DNA of 64,000 nt, from positions 744,001 through 808,000 of the forward strand of contig NC_016818.1 of the NCBI RefSeq assembly GCF_000241955.1. The letters are read 5' to 3'. Shown here piece after piece: positions 19,048 to 29,238 of the stretch. Numbering within the stretch: position 1 is the first letter of the stretch; each line of letters starts with the position of its first letter. The DNA comes from Rahnella aquatilis CIP 78.65 = ATCC 33071. GTDB lineage: Bacteria; Pseudomonadota; Gammaproteobacteria; Enterobacterales; Enterobacteriaceae. The notes beneath the pieces are model-generated. The model was given only the letters and a program-made list of their open reading frames with translations. It was not told where the DNA came from and did no database searches. The translations under genes were made by a program, and so were the position numbers.

Positions 19048-21708
19048 ATGCAATTGCAATTCAAATTAAACATGATCAACGATGCCTGGTATCCTACTCT
19101 CGATTTGAATGAGATGAAATCAACGTCTGGTGGCACAGTTGATATTAAAGAAAAGTTAGTGATCGTTTTTTCCGCACCCGGAAAAATAACTGTCGGTGAT
19201 ATTAATGTTGAAACTAACCCGTGGAAGCCACTCGGCACGAAAGTGGAGTCAACAGATGTGGGCGGAGGTGTGTTTGACATCAAAGTGACCATCGAGCCGA
19301 CAGACGGGCAGCCTGTTGGCGACGCCATTCAGAAAATCCATATGGGGCTGAATGTCTCTTCTGCGGACTCGCCAGCCTGGTCTGATTTTCGCGAAACCTT
19401 TGCGCTGGCCGCAGACGAAGAGCCGGGTATGACCGGTGAATTGTCGGTCAGTTGCCCGCCGCTTCCTGCCGGATTGACAAATGCCGCGCTGGAATTGCGT
19501 CTGGCGCGCGGTGATAAGACACTGCGAGTTTTGCCTGGGTTTGGTCACGTGTCTACCTTCGCCGTTAATGCAGGGAATTACACGGTCTTTGCGACAGATT
19601 TAAGCACGGATGATGGCACGGTCCGCGTTCCCGTGAATATCGGTCAGGCAGAAATCACCATTGATAAAGGCCGCACCACGTCGCTTGCCATCACCTTCGG
19701 CGCAGTGGATCGCAGCACGACCATTGATGTTGCCCTGAATTTCTCTGGTCTTGCCGGTTTGCGTGATGAAGAACTGACGCTGATTTGCAGCGAGAATGGT
19801 ACGGATAAACTGAGCCTGCCGGTGCGTTCCGGCCAGCAACATCGTCTGGAGCATTTGCCTGTTTCCGGCCGGTTTGAAATCCGCCTCGCCGATGTGCGTC
19901 TGAACAACATTCATTATCTGTTCGATGATTATGACGGTCAGTTCGACGGTCAGTATCACAGCATCAATTACACGCAGGCACAGGTCAGCCAGCGTGGCGA
20001 TTCACAGTCAAATGCGGCGAAGCTGACGGTCAATGTGAAGGCAGAAACTGCGGTCAGTAAATCCCTTACCCTGCGTCTGACGGACAACGCCGTTCCGCCG
20101 CGTCAGTACCGGTTTGATGCGATTGCCGCGCAAAATGGCAGCATTGAGCAACCGGTTCTGGTGGCGCCCGGTTCTTATACCGTGGTTTCCGGCACCTTTA
20201 TTCATAATGGCGTTGTGCATTACGTGGATGTCAGTCCTCAGCCGTTACTGATCAGCGCGAATGCGCCGGCACAGCTGAATGTCGCGATTGTGAAAGGCGC
20301 GAATCTGCATGTGAAAGGTTTCCCTGAGTTCCTCACCTTTGGTGCCTGCGCCAATATGGTGCCGACTAACGTGGACGATTTTGCCGCGGCGCGCGTCTCT
20401 TCAATTTTCAAATATTCCGGTGATGACGGCATGGGCGATGCGGGCGATTATCTGTCACCGTCTAAAGAACCCACACTGCAGATTATTAAAATGGCGCGGG
20501 ACGTCTCCGCCAAACTGAATGAAACTGTGCTGCCGGTGATGGTGTCTTATACCTGTAACTTATCACTGGGTGATGTGCCGAATATTATTGCCGATCCGGT
20601 TCGCCATAAATTCAGCTTCGCCAACTTTATTCAGTCACTGCAAATGGCGCAATCCCAGCAGGATGCCGAACATCCGGTGCCAGCCGGGTATATTGTGAAT
20701 CCGGATTATCTCGGCGAATGCCAGAAATACGGTTTCCTGCCAACTTATGAAATTCCGGTGCGTCAGCCTCTGAGCGAAGCACTGGCCCATCATAATGTGA
20801 ATGTGCAGGTTCCTGCGGGTATTACCAATACCCTGAAAGGGTATATCCGTGCGGTAAACTGGCTGACACGCGTGGTTGCGCCGGATGTGGTGCTCGGCTG
20901 GCAGGTCAATCTGTGGGGCGTGGCCGGTTCACAGTGGATCTATAAAGATTTCTCCTATGATGATGTGTTCGATGCCGCTGACGGGCAGCATAAAAAAATG
21001 ACGGTTGATCCGTTCACCGCGGGCAGACTGACGGCGCAATATGCGTTGCTGGTCGGCGTGTTTGATGACATCGAGTATATCCGTGCAGACGGTGCGCCGG
21101 ATGTGGCGAAAGGCGCTGATTTTATGGCGGCTGACCGTTACGAGGCGGATGATTTCACTATCCGTTCGTATGCCAATGGCTATTGTTATTCGCCATACGA
21201 ATGGGAGCGCACCTTTGATTTCTGCGCCTCATTAAGTCGCCATCTGCGTCAACCGGTTCTGCCATGGCAGGTTCCGGCCAGCCATCTGCCGACTTCTGCT
21301 GATGAGGTTAACGCTGATTTCAACACCCAGAACTGGGGCAGCGGCGGCAGCTATCTGATGGGGCATTCTGAAATTGGAACCTCGGTAGATGCGATCCATG
21401 AACGCCTTCTGGCACTGAAATTCGATGCCGCTTATGCATCAATGATGGGCCACGACACCCGCGAACTGTTCTCACGTCATTCATGGGATCTGTCCACGCC
21501 GAAGTATCTGGATTTCCCGTCACGCGGTATTTTCCATGTCCATCTTGGCGGCGGAGCGACGACCGGGGTGATCAGCGGGGTGGGTGATGCCAGCAGCTGG
21601 ATGCGCAACAAACTGAAAGCTTATCGCGATAATCCGGTGAAATTTGAGGAAAGCACTACGCTTAAATCAGGCAGCCAGTGGCGTTCTAAGTCGCCAGTGA
21701 CGAAGTAA
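19048..21708 (+). CDS. Large protein of unknown function with repeated beta-rich modules
   Basis: An 886-residue protein I do not recognise. ATG at 19048 follows a GCGGAG ribosome-binding sequence; an upstream in-frame start at 19033 would add five residues. There is no signal peptide. Residues 1 to about 125 resemble a carbohydrate-binding fold in composition (Trp-rich, with NPWKPLG near 59-65). About 130-440 contain roughly three similar units of about 100 residues, each with a PxGxYTV-type turn and an amphipathic LxVxI strand. From about 440 the composition changes to an alpha/beta domain with QVNLWGVAG, WIYKDFSYDD, YSPYEWE, MGHSEIGTS and HVHLGGGATT motifs, which suggests, but does not prove, a TIM-barrel sugar-active domain. 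The gene stands alone between the fimbrial island and mltB. It could be a glycoside hydrolase-like or secreted effector-like protein. Confidence 0.8.
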   Translation: MQLQFKLNMINDAWYPTLDLNEMKSTSGGTVDIKEKLVIVFSAPGKITVGDINVETNPWKPLGTKVESTDVGGGVFDIKVTIEPTDGQPVGDAIQKIHMGLNVSSADSPAWSDFRETFALAADEEPGMTGELSVSCPPLPAGLTNAALELRLARGDKTLRVLPGFGHVSTFAVNAGNYTVFATDLSTDDGTVRVPVNIGQAEITIDKGRTTSLAITFGAVDRSTTIDVALNFSGLAGLRDEELTLICSENGTDKLSLPVRSGQQHRLEHLPVSGRFEIRLADVRLNNIHYLFDDYDGQFDGQYHSINYTQAQVSQRGDSQSNAAKLTVNVKAETAVSKSLTLRLTDNAVPPRQYRFDAIAAQNGSIEQPVLVAPGSYTVVSGTFIHNGVVHYVDVSPQPLLISANAPAQLNVAIVKGANLHVKGFPEFLTFGACANMVPTNVDDFAAARVSSIFKYSGDDGMGDAGDYLSPSKEPTLQIIKMARDVSAKLNETVLPVMVSYTCNLSLGDVPNIIADPVRHKFSFANFIQSLQMAQSQQDAEHPVPAGYIVNPDYLGECQKYGFLPTYEIPVRQPLSEALAHHNVNVQVPAGITNTLKGYIRAVNWLTRVVAPDVVLGWQVNLWGVAGSQWIYKDFSYDDVFDAADGQHKKMTVDPFTAGRLTAQYALLVGVFDDIEYIRADGAPDVAKGADFMAADRYEADDFTIRSYANGYCYSPYEWERTFDFCASLSRHLRQPVLPWQVPASHLPTSADEVNADFNTQNWGSGGSYLMGHSEIGTSVDAIHERLLALKFDAAYASMMGHDTRELFSRHSWDLSTPKYLDFPSRGIFHVHLGGGATTGVISGVGDASSWMRNKLKAYRDNPVKFEESTTLKSGSQWRSKSPVTK

Positions 21709-21861
21709 TCTGACCGCGTTTTTACTACAGGCGGGTCCGGTACAGCGGGCCCGCCTCACGGGATCATGGTTCCTTGTAAAGACGGTGATTTTCAGTTTTT
21801 TCGGTTCTGATAATGCTCTACCATATCCGCACCTCTTTTCTTGCATGGTTACGGATATCCG

Positions 21862-22965
21862 ATGCGCCACCTGGCAGTCATTCTTCCCCTGGTTCTTATA
21901 CTTTCTGCATGTAGCAGTCACAAGCCCGCGCCACAGCCTGAAGGCCCGCGAAATCCTTTTTCCGATGGAAGAAATGCCAGCGTGAATACGGTTCCCGCCG
22001 GCGGTTTTCTGCTGCAACCTGAGCATACCGGTGCGGTTCAGACCGGTGATTTCGCCTACGATCCGGCCATGAATCAGTTCGTCGACAAAATGGTGCGCGA
22101 GCACGGATTTGACCGTCAGCAACTGCATGATGTGTTGTCGCAGACCAAACGTCTGGCCTTTGTCTTAAGGCTGATGGATCAGCAGGCACCTTCCGGCCCG
22201 CCATCGACCGTACCGAACGGGGCGTGGAATCGTTACCGCAGTAAATTCATTACGCCGGATAACGTGCAGAATGGCGTAGTATTCTGGAATCAGTATCAGG
22301 ATGCGTTACAGCGTGCGGAGCAGGTTTACGGCGTGCCACCTGAAATCATTGTCGGGATTATCGGTGTGGAAACCCGCTGGGGACGCGTAATGGGTAAAAC
22401 CCGCATTATTGATGCGCTGGCGACCTTATCCTTTGCCTATCCGCGCCGGGCTGAATACTTCTCCGGTGAGCTGGAAACCTTCCTGTTGATGTCCCGTCGT
22501 GAAGGCGACGATCCGCTGAGCCTGCGCGGCTCCTTCGCGGGCGCGATGGGCTACGGCCAGTTTATGCCGTCCTCCTATAAAGATTATGCTGTCGACTTTA
22601 ACGGCGACGGCCATGCCAACCTGTGGGATCCGATTGATGCCATCGGCAGTGTCGCCAACTATTTCAAAGCACACGGCTGGGCGAAAGGCGCGCCAATTGC
22701 GGTACCGGCAGCGGGGCAGGCACCTCTGCTTGAAAATGGCTTCAAAACCCAGTATCCGCTGTATACATTGAAAGCCGCCGGGCTGAGCCCGTTGGGTTCG
22801 CTGGGTAATTATCAGGAAGCCAGCCTGCTGCGTCTTGATATGGGTACCCATTATCAGTACTGGTACGGGCTGCCGAACTTCTACACCATCACCCGCTATA
22901 ACCACAGCGTGCATTATGCGATGGCCGTGTGGCAGTTGGGCGAGGCAGTCAAAGCCGCACGCTAA
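21862..22965 (+). CDS. mltB: MltB, membrane-bound lytic murein transglycosylase B
   Basis: Lipoprotein that cleaves peptidoglycan glycan strands to 1,6-anhydro products. A signal peptide ends in the lipobox LSAC with Cys at residue 17. The SLT-like domain includes IVGIIGVETRWGR near residues 168-180 with the likely catalytic Glu in VET, and SFAGAMGYGQFMPSSY near 222-237. The 367-residue length fits the family. ATG 21862 was chosen because it gives a proper lipoprotein signal. A terminator follows directly. Confidence 0.96.
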   Translation: MRHLAVILPLVLILSACSSHKPAPQPEGPRNPFSDGRNASVNTVPAGGFLLQPEHTGAVQTGDFAYDPAMNQFVDKMVREHGFDRQQLHDVLSQTKRLAFVLRLMDQQAPSGPPSTVPNGAWNRYRSKFITPDNVQNGVVFWNQYQDALQRAEQVYGVPPEIIVGIIGVETRWGRVMGKTRIIDALATLSFAYPRRAEYFSGELETFLLMSRREGDDPLSLRGSFAGAMGYGQFMPSSYKDYAVDFNGDGHANLWDPIDAIGSVANYFKAHGWAKGAPIAVPAAGQAPLLENGFKTQYPLYTLKAAGLSPLGSLGNYQEASLLRLDMGTHYQYWYGLPNFYTITRYNHSVHYAMAVWQLGEAVKAAR

Positions 22966-22987
22966 TCCCGGTTGCGTTGATTTCTGA

Positions 22988-23015
22988 AGGGCCGCAAACT
23001 GCGGCCCTCTTTTTT
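22988..23015 (+). terminator. Terminator after mltB
   Basis: A 9-bp perfect stem AGGGCCGCA / TGCGGCCCT (22988-22996, 23000-23008) with a three-base loop, followed by a T-rich run. Confidence 0.92.
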
Positions 23016-23125
23016 CTTTTCATTCCAATTCTGAATACATCGCGCAAAACGCTTCGACAGGACTCACAGACCTGAAGAGAAATGCTAACATCGGATCAGT
23101 TTCAGATGGCCCGCCAGGAGGGGAT

Positions 23126-23620
23126 ATGGACGAAAAACGTTTACATGAACTGAGTGTGGAAATCGGGGCGGCGCTGAAAGCGCAGGGGCGTTGGATAACC
23201 TGTGCGGAATCCTGTACCGGCGGCCTGATTGCCAAATCAATCACCGATATTGCTGGCAGCTCTGCCTGGTTTGATCGCGGATTCGTCACTTACAGCAATG
23301 CGGCCAAACATGAATTGCTGGGTGTTTCAGAAAGCACGCTCGAACAATATGGTGCGGTAAGCGAACAGGTGGTGCATGAAATGGCACTGGGCGTTCTGCA
23401 TGCTGCGGGCGCTGATGTTGCGGTTTCGGTCAGCGGTATTGCTGGCCCTGACGGCGGTTCTGAAGAAAAACCTGTCGGCACTGTCTGGTTTGGTTTTGCC
23501 GGAAAAGACGGGCGTGTTCTCACGGCTAAACAACAATTTTCCGGCGATCGCGAAGCGGTGCGTTTGCAAGCTGCTGTTTTTTCGCTACAAACTGCATGGG
23601 ATGAGTTTCTTAAAAATTAG
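23126..23620 (+). CDS. pncC: PncC, nicotinamide-nucleotide amidase (CinA C-terminal domain)
   Basis: Deamidates nicotinamide mononucleotide to nicotinate mononucleotide in pyridine-nucleotide recycling. The 164-residue protein is a stand-alone CinA C-terminal domain with ESCTGGLIA near residues 28-36, SGIAGPDGGSEEKPVGTVW near 103-121 and no N-terminal CinA domain. It sits directly upstream of recA, the usual enterobacterial position (ygaD in E. coli). A GGAGGGG ribosome-binding sequence precedes ATG 23126. Confidence 0.95.
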   Translation: MDEKRLHELSVEIGAALKAQGRWITCAESCTGGLIAKSITDIAGSSAWFDRGFVTYSNAAKHELLGVSESTLEQYGAVSEQVVHEMALGVLHAAGADVAVSVSGIAGPDGGSEEKPVGTVWFGFAGKDGRVLTAKQQFSGDREAVRLQAAVFSLQTAWDEFLKN

Positions 23621-23622
23621 GC

Positions 23623-23650
23623 TTGATACTGTATGAGCATACAGTATAAT
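23623..23650 (+). promoter_or_regulatory. recA promoter with LexA (SOS) box
   Basis: The 20-bp LexA box TACTGTATGAGCATACAGTA (23627-23646) lies between a TTGATA -35 (23623-23628) and a consensus TATAAT -10 (23645-23650) with 16-base spacing. It overlaps the promoter as in other enterobacteria, so LexA binding blocks recA transcription until DNA damage. Confidence 0.97.
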
Positions 23651-23727
23651 TACTGCCAATTACCTGTACATAAATTATATTCAGTGATGCAGGCGGGATG
23701 TTCCCCTGTATCAGACGAGGAGTAAAA

Positions 23728-24792
23728 ATGGCTATTGATGAGAACAAGCAAAAAGCGTTAGCTGCAGCACTGGGCCAGATTGAAAAGCAATTCGGTAAAG
23801 GCTCCATCATGCGTCTGGGTGAAGATCGCTCCATGGACGTCGAAACGATCTCTACCGGCTCTTTGTCTCTGGATATCGCGTTAGGCGCTGGCGGCTTGCC
23901 AATGGGCCGTATCGTTGAAATTTATGGCCCGGAATCTTCCGGTAAAACCACGCTGACGTTGCAGGTTATCGCGGCTGCACAACGTGAAGGCAAGACCTGT
24001 GCGTTCATCGATGCAGAACACGCCCTGGACCCTATCTACGCTAAAAAACTGGGCGTGGATATTGATAACCTGTTGTGTTCTCAGCCCGATACCGGTGAGC
24101 AGGCTCTGGAAATCTGTGATGCGCTGACCCGCTCAGGCGCTGTTGACGTTATCATTGTGGACTCCGTGGCAGCACTGACACCGAAAGCAGAAATCGAAGG
24201 CGAAATCGGTGACTCTCACATGGGCCTTGCGGCGCGTATGATGAGCCAGGCGATGCGTAAACTTGCCGGTAACCTGAAAAACGCCAACACCTTGCTGATC
24301 TTCATCAACCAGATCCGTATGAAAATTGGTGTGATGTTCGGTAACCCGGAAACCACTACCGGCGGTAACGCCCTGAAATTCTATGCCTCTGTACGTCTGG
24401 ATATTCGTCGTATCGGTGCTATCAAAGAAGGTGATGTGGTTGTCGGGAGTGAAACGCGTGTGAAAGTGGTGAAGAACAAAATCGCGGCACCATTTAAACA
24501 AGCTGAATTCCAGATCCTGTACGGCGAAGGTATCAACATCAACGGCGAACTGATCGACCTGGGCGTGAAGCACAAACTGATCGAGAAAGCCGGCGCATGG
24601 TACAGCTACAACGGCGAAAAGATTGGGCAGGGTAAAGCGAACTCTTGCAACTACCTCAAAGAAAACCCGAAAGTTGCTGCTGAGCTGGACAAAAAACTGC
24701 GTGATATGCTGCTGAGCGGTACCGGCGAACTGAGCGTTGCGACTACCGCTGACGACGCTGACGACAACATGGAAACCAGCGAAGAGTTTTAA
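23728..24792 (+). CDS. recA: RecA recombinase
   Basis: Forms filaments on single-stranded DNA, catalyses strand exchange and triggers LexA self-cleavage. The 354-residue protein starts [20 protein letters not shown] and has Walker [10 protein letters not shown] near residues 67-75. The acidic C-terminal tail is present ([13 protein letters not shown]). ATG 23728 follows GAGGAG; an in-frame upstream start is ignored. It is also the likely switch for the LexA-controlled phage-tail locus at 39-54 kb. Confidence 0.99.
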   Translation: MAIDENKQKALAAALGQIEKQFGKGSIMRLGEDRSMDVETISTGSLSLDIALGAGGLPMGRIVEIYGPESSGKTTLTLQVIAAAQREGKTCAFIDAEHALDPIYAKKLGVDIDNLLCSQPDTGEQALEICDALTRSGAVDVIIVDSVAALTPKAEIEGEIGDSHMGLAARMMSQAMRKLAGNLKNANTLLIFINQIRMKIGVMFGNPETTTGGNALKFYASVRLDIRRIGAIKEGDVVVGSETRVKVVKNKIAAPFKQAEFQILYGEGININGELIDLGVKHKLIEKAGAWYSYNGEKIGQGKANSCNYLKENPKVAAELDKKLRDMLLSGTGELSVATTADDADDNMETSEEF

Positions 24793-24861
24793 TTTCGCGG
24801 TTGTCTGACAAAGACATTTGAAGGGCAGGGGGGCGTTGTCCGCTACTTTCAAAAGTCACTA

Positions 24862-24893
24862 AAATGCCAGTCTGGTTACCAGACTGGCATTTT
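24862..24893 (+). terminator. Terminator/attenuator between recA and recX
   Basis: A long 15-bp near-contiguous stem AAATGCCAGTCTGGT / ACCAGACTGGCATTT (24862-24876, 24878-24892) ending in a short T run. In E. coli a similar structure lets only a minority of recA transcripts continue into recX, and the same layout is seen here. Confidence 0.85.
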
Positions 24894-24915
24894 GCATATC
24901 AGAGGGGGGAACCTT

Positions 24916-25605
24916 ATGTCCGATGAAAACTTACCTGATAAAAAAATCATCGACCTGAAAAAACTGCTGGAAGAAGTTGCGCAAAACAGTGAGTCCAGGC
25001 TGTTCGAGCCGCAGAAAAAAGACGGTGATGCAGCGAAAATCAACACGCTGATTAATCGCGCTATGCGTCTGCTTTCTCAGCGTGACCACGGCGAAACCGA
25101 GTTGCGCCGCAAGTTGCTCATTCCACCGATGCCTTTTGTTAAACCTCAGAATAAGAAAAACAGCTGGTCATCGCGTAAAAAACCGGCGCAAAATATATTT
25201 GCTGACGAAGAGGTGGTGAGAGCTAAACCGGAGCCGCTGCCGGTGCCAGAGGAAATTGCGGAAGAACATGTGCAGGCGGTGATTGACTACTGCTATCAGC
25301 ATCACTGGCTCGATGATGCCAAATTTGCCAGCCGTTATATTTCCGGTCGCAGTAACAAAGGTTACGGTGCGCAGCGCATCCGTTCGGAATTACTGCAAAA
25401 AGGTGTCGATAAAGAAACCATTACAATGGCACTGGAAAACACAGATGTAGACTGGTGCGTTCTGGCGCGGGATTTGGCGGTCAGGAAATTTGGTGAAAAT
25501 TTACCGACTGACTGGAAAGAAAAATCAAAAGTTCTGCGTTATTTGCTCTATCGGGGCTTCTTTCAGGAAGAAATACAGTCTATTTATCGCGATTTTGACG
25601 ATTGA
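24916..25605 (+). CDS. recX: RecX, regulator of RecA, with extra segments
   Basis: Caps and limits RecA filaments. The three-helix repeat cores are clear: RAMRLLSQRDHGETELRRKL near residues 48-67, VIDYCYQHHWLDDAKFASRYI near 119-139 and GYGAQRIRSELLQKGV near 145-160, with the C-terminal VLRYLLYRGFFQEEIQ. At 229 residues it is about 60 longer than E. coli RecX (166). The extra residues are an acidic N-terminal extension of about 25 and an added Lys/Pro-rich stretch between the first and second core helices (about 70-118). ATG 24916 follows a strong GAGGGGGG sequence. Confidence 0.92.
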   Translation: MSDENLPDKKIIDLKKLLEEVAQNSESRLFEPQKKDGDAAKINTLINRAMRLLSQRDHGETELRRKLLIPPMPFVKPQNKKNSWSSRKKPAQNIFADEEVVRAKPEPLPVPEEIAEEHVQAVIDYCYQHHWLDDAKFASRYISGRSNKGYGAQRIRSELLQKGVDKETITMALENTDVDWCVLARDLAVRKFGENLPTDWKEKSKVLRYLLYRGFFQEEIQSIYRDFDD

Positions 25606-25743
25606 CCGCATACGGTATTTTACTTCCCTGCGCAGAAATTTTATCTTATCCGCACTTTTTCGTTCGTGAGCTGTACAGATTGCTGCCATATGCAGCGTTA
25701 TCCGGCTCAAGAGCCGTTCTTCCAGCATGATTCCGGGACATTT

Positions 25744-28371
25744 ATGAGCAAGAGCACCGCTGAGATCCGTCAAGCGTTTCTCGATTTCTTCCATAGTAAG
25801 GGACACAACGTTGTTTCAAGCAGTTCGCTTGTCCCGACAAACGATCCGACACTGTTGTTTACCAATGCCGGGATGAACCAATTTAAAGATGTTTTCCTCG
25901 GTCTGGATAAGCGCGATTACAACCGCGCCACCACATCTCAGCGCTGTGTACGCGCGGGCGGGAAGCACAATGACCTCGAAAATGTCGGTTATACCGCGCG
26001 CCATCATACCTTCTTCGAAATGCTGGGTAACTTCAGCTTCGGTGATTACTTCAAGCACGATGCCATCAACTACGCCTGGGAATTGCTGACCGGCGAAAAC
26101 TGGTTTAATTTGCCGAAAGAGAAGCTGTGGGTCACCGTCTATGAGACCGATGATGAAGCTTTTGAAATCTGGGAAAAAGAAGTCGGCGTTCCGAAAGAAC
26201 GTATTATCCGCATTGGCGATAATAAAGGCGGTGCATACGCTTCTGACAACTTCTGGCAGATGGGCGATACCGGTCCCTGCGGTCCTTGTACTGAAATTTT
26301 CTACGATCATGGTGATCACATCTGGGGCGGCCCTCCGGGTTCTGCTGAAGAAGATGGCGACCGTTATATCGAAATCTGGAACCTGGTGTTCATGCAGTTC
26401 AACCGTCAGGCTGACGGCACCATGCTGCCACTGCCAAAACCATCTGTAGACACCGGGATGGGGCTTGAGCGTATCACTGCGGTTATGCAGCATGTGAACT
26501 CAAACTACGACATTGATCTGTTCCAGAAACTGATCGCTGCAGTGGCAGACGTCACTGGCGCGACCGATTTGAGCAACAAATCCCTGCGCGTTATTGCTGA
26601 CCACATCCGTTCATGCGCATTCCTGATTGCAGACGGCGTGATCCCATCGAATGAAAACCGTGGCTATGTGCTGCGTCGTATCATTCGTCGTGCTATCCGC
26701 CACGGCAATATGCTGGGTGCGAAGGACACTTTCTTCTACAAACTGGTTGCTCCGCTGATTGAAGTCATGGGTCCGGCAGCGACGGAACTGAAAGAACAGC
26801 AGGCGATGGTTGAACAACTGCTGAAAACTGAAGAAGAACAGTTTGCCCGTACTCTGGAACGTGGTCTGGCGTTGCTGGACGAAGAATTGTCCGCACTGAA
26901 AGGCGACACGCTGGACGGCGAAATTGCTTTCCGTCTGTACGACACCTTTGGTTTCCCGCTGGATCTGACCGCTGACGTTTGCCGTGAACGTAATCTGAAA
27001 GTGGATGAAGTCGGTTTCGAAAAAGCGATGGATGTTCAACGCCGCCGTGCTCGTGAGTCCAGCGGTTTCAGCGCAGACTACAACAGCATGGTACGTGTTG
27101 ACGGGGTCACTCAGTTCTCCGGTTACGAACATTTGCAGCGCCATTCCAATGTCGTGGCACTGTTTGTCGAGGGGCAGCCAGTGAATGAGATTGAGGCTGG
27201 CGTTAATGCTATCGTGGTTCTGGATGACACGCCGTTCTACGGTGAATCAGGTGGCCAGGTTGGCGATAAAGGCATTCTGAAAACGGCTGCTGGCGTATTC
27301 TCTGTATCTGATACTCAGAAATACGGCAAAGCGATTGGCCATCAGGGCGCACTGAACGCGGGTAAACTGAGCATCGGTGACAGCGTCGAAGCAGAAGTTG
27401 ACGTCGCGCGCCGTGACCGCATCCGTCTGAACCACTCCGCTACACACTTGCTGCACGCCGCGCTGCGTCAGGTGCTGGGCAAGCACGTGGCTCAGAAAGG
27501 TTCTCTGGTTAACGACAGCTATCTGCGTTTCGACTTTTCGCATTTTGAAGCGATGAAACCAGAAGAGATCCGTCAGGTAGAAGATCTGGTGAATGCGCAG
27601 ATCCGTCGCAATTTGCCGATCCAGACCACTATTATGGATCTGGACGAAGCGAAAGAAAAAGGCGCAATGGCGCTGTTTGGTGAGAAATACGAAGACAGCG
27701 TCCGTGTGCTGAGCATGGGTGATTTCTCTACCGAATTGTGTGGTGGTACACACGCCAGCCGTACCGGCGATATCGGGCTGTTCCGTATTCAGAGTGAATC
27801 CGGTACCGCAGCAGGTGTTCGTCGTATTGAAGGGATCACTGGTGAAAACGCGATTAATGCATTGCATCAGCAAAGCGATTTGCTGCAGGATGTCGCGCAT
27901 CTGGTGAAAGGCGATGTGAACAGCATCACCGATAAAATCCGTTCTCTGATTGAACGTTCACGTGTGCTGGAAAAAGAACTTCAGCAGGTGAAAGGCCAGC
28001 AAGCTGCGCAGGAAAGTGCATCACTGTCCAGCCAGACGAAAGAAGTGAAAGGCGTTAAATTGTTGGTCCGTCAACTGGATAACGTAGAGCCTAAAATTCT
28101 GCGTACGATGGTTGATGACCTGAAAAATCAGTTGGGATCAGTGATTATTGTCCTGGCAACCATTGCTGATGATAAAGTCAGTCTGATTGCAGGTGTCACG
28201 AAAGATCTGACCGATCGCGTTAAAGCCGGTGAGCTGATTGCTTCTGTGGCACAGCAGGTCGGTGGTAAAGGCGGTGGTCGTCCTGATATGGCTCAGGCAG
28301 GCGGCAGTGATGTGCAGGCATTGCCTGCCGCGCTGGCGACTGTTGAAGCCTGGGTTGAAGCTAAGCTGTAA
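25744..28371 (+). CDS. alaS: AlaS, alanine--tRNA ligase
   Basis: Charges tRNA-Ala; 875 residues, like the family (876). The class II catalytic core is N-terminal ([19 protein letters not shown] near 54-72). The editing domain carries the zinc site [11 protein letters not shown] near 563-573 and [13 protein letters not shown] near 663-675. The C-terminal oligomerisation part ends in a Gly-rich [15 protein letters not shown] motif. ATG 25744 gives the usual MSKSTAEIR start. Confidence 0.98.
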   Translation: MSKSTAEIRQAFLDFFHSKGHNVVSSSSLVPTNDPTLLFTNAGMNQFKDVFLGLDKRDYNRATTSQRCVRAGGKHNDLENVGYTARHHTFFEMLGNFSFGDYFKHDAINYAWELLTGENWFNLPKEKLWVTVYETDDEAFEIWEKEVGVPKERIIRIGDNKGGAYASDNFWQMGDTGPCGPCTEIFYDHGDHIWGGPPGSAEEDGDRYIEIWNLVFMQFNRQADGTMLPLPKPSVDTGMGLERITAVMQHVNSNYDIDLFQKLIAAVADVTGATDLSNKSLRVIADHIRSCAFLIADGVIPSNENRGYVLRRIIRRAIRHGNMLGAKDTFFYKLVAPLIEVMGPAATELKEQQAMVEQLLKTEEEQFARTLERGLALLDEELSALKGDTLDGEIAFRLYDTFGFPLDLTADVCRERNLKVDEVGFEKAMDVQRRRARESSGFSADYNSMVRVDGVTQFSGYEHLQRHSNVVALFVEGQPVNEIEAGVNAIVVLDDTPFYGESGGQVGDKGILKTAAGVFSVSDTQKYGKAIGHQGALNAGKLSIGDSVEAEVDVARRDRIRLNHSATHLLHAALRQVLGKHVAQKGSLVNDSYLRFDFSHFEAMKPEEIRQVEDLVNAQIRRNLPIQTTIMDLDEAKEKGAMALFGEKYEDSVRVLSMGDFSTELCGGTHASRTGDIGLFRIQSESGTAAGVRRIEGITGENAINALHQQSDLLQDVAHLVKGDVNSITDKIRSLIERSRVLEKELQQVKGQQAAQESASLSSQTKEVKGVKLLVRQLDNVEPKILRTMVDDLKNQLGSVIIVLATIADDKVSLIAGVTKDLTDRVKAGELIASVAQQVGGKGGGRPDMAQAGGSDVQALPAALATVEAWVEAKL

Positions 28372-28395
28372 TAAGAAATAAATAGCTAACCATGT

Positions 28396-28429
28396 AAACG
28401 CCATAATCTATTGTGCTGTATGGCGTTTT
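28396..28429 (+). terminator. Terminator after alaS
   Basis: A 10-bp perfect stem AAACGCCATA / TATGGCGTTT (28396-28405, 28419-28428) with a short T run, 25 bases behind the alaS stop. Confidence 0.75.
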
Positions 28430-28627
28430 CAGTCTTAATGGCGATGTAAGCTTCGCGATTAAAGTCGCGACAATGACGATATCGGCTAAACTTAAAGTAC
28501 TCATGGCTGAAGTTGCAGGCTGCTTACATTTTATGTAGGGGTCATGGCTTACGTTTTACCCGCTTATGTTCGATAATGGCCGGGAAACTGAGAGACCCGA
28601 CTCTTTTAATTATTCAAGGAGCAAAGA

Positions 28628-28813
28628 ATGCTTATTCTAACTCGCCGAGTTGGTGAAACCCTCATGATTGGCGATGAGGTTACAGTTACCGTTTTAGGTG
28701 TTAAAGGTAATCAGGTACGCATTGGTGTGAATGCGCCGAAAGAGGTCTCTGTTCACCGTGAAGAGATTTATCAGCGTATTCAGGCTGAAAAGTCTCAACA
28801 GACGAGTTACTGA
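28628..28813 (+). CDS. csrA: CsrA, carbon storage regulator
   Basis: Small homodimeric RNA-binding protein that represses or stabilises many mRNAs by binding GGA motifs. The 61-residue product begins [20 protein letters not shown] and contains the RNA-contacting [12 protein letters not shown] segment; length matches E. coli. It has an AAGGAG ribosome-binding sequence, which contains a GGA motif that could serve autoregulation. The upstream region 28430-28627 contains the promoters and no gene. Confidence 0.98.
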   Translation: MLILTRRVGETLMIGDEVTVTVLGVKGNQVRIGVNAPKEVSVHREEIYQRIQAEKSQQTSY

Positions 28814-28821
28814 TTTACGAG

Positions 28822-28856
28822 GCGTCTCGCTAATGGCGAGGCGCTGAACCTCTTTT
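28822..28856 (+). terminator. Probable terminator after csrA
   Basis: A 9-bp stem GCGTCTCGC / GCGAGGCGC (28822-28830, 28836-28844) with one G-T pair, followed ten bases later by a short T run. The rest of the 28857-29047 stretch shows no supportable gene. Confidence 0.5.
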
Positions 28857-29047
28857 GTGTACGTTATCGCTTATCCTCACCTCGTTTTCCTGCGTTTTCT
28901 TTTTAATTTCTTACTGTGTTAACTCTCCTGAATTGTCTTTTCCTAAAAATGAAGGCATTTTTTCTGCGTTCATGGCCTGTTTTTGTGTTCAAACTGCTCA
29001 GGTTGCGCGTGAAATGTCCAAACGGATGATTGTCAGGAAAAAAGGGT

Positions 29048-29075
29048 TTGACTTATAAGGGCCAGAAAGTAATAT
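29048..29075 (+). promoter_or_regulatory. Promoter of the tRNA operon
   Basis: TTGACT (29048-29053), 16-base spacer, TAATAT (29070-29075), followed by a GC-rich discriminator (GTGCGCC), as expected of growth-rate-controlled tRNA promoters. It lies about 60 bases before the tRNA-Ser gene. Confidence 0.65.
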
Positions 29076-29137
29076 GTGCGCCACGCAGTGCCGATGAGCT
29101 TGAACAAAGTTAGTCAGCACACTCGCAAGAGGCGTAT

Positions 29138-29230
29138 GGTGAGGTGGCCGAGAGGCTGAAGGCGCTCCCCTGCTAAGGGAGTATGCGGTCAAAAGCTGCA
29201 TCCGGGGTTCGAATCCCCGCCTCACCGCCA
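29138..29230 (+). tRNA. serV: tRNA-Ser (anticodon GCT)
   Basis: 93 bases including the encoded CCA. The acceptor stem GGTGAGG pairs with CCTCACC, there is a long variable arm, and the T-arm is GGGGTTCGAATCCCC. Anticodon GCT is at 29172-29174. It is first in a tRNA-Ser/tRNA-Arg operon, matching the E. coli serV-argVYZQ order. Confidence 0.97.
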
Positions 29231-29238
29231 TTTAAAAT

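Noticed and set aside
21728..21757. GC-rich inverted repeat after the large orphan gene
   Set aside because: The pairing AGGCGGG/CCCGCCT has a long loop and no T run, so it is not a convincing terminator.
28855..29058. A 67-codon open frame between csrA and tRNA-Ser
   Set aside because: No ribosome-binding sequence, AT-rich low-complexity hydrophobic product, and it overlaps the tRNA operon promoter.
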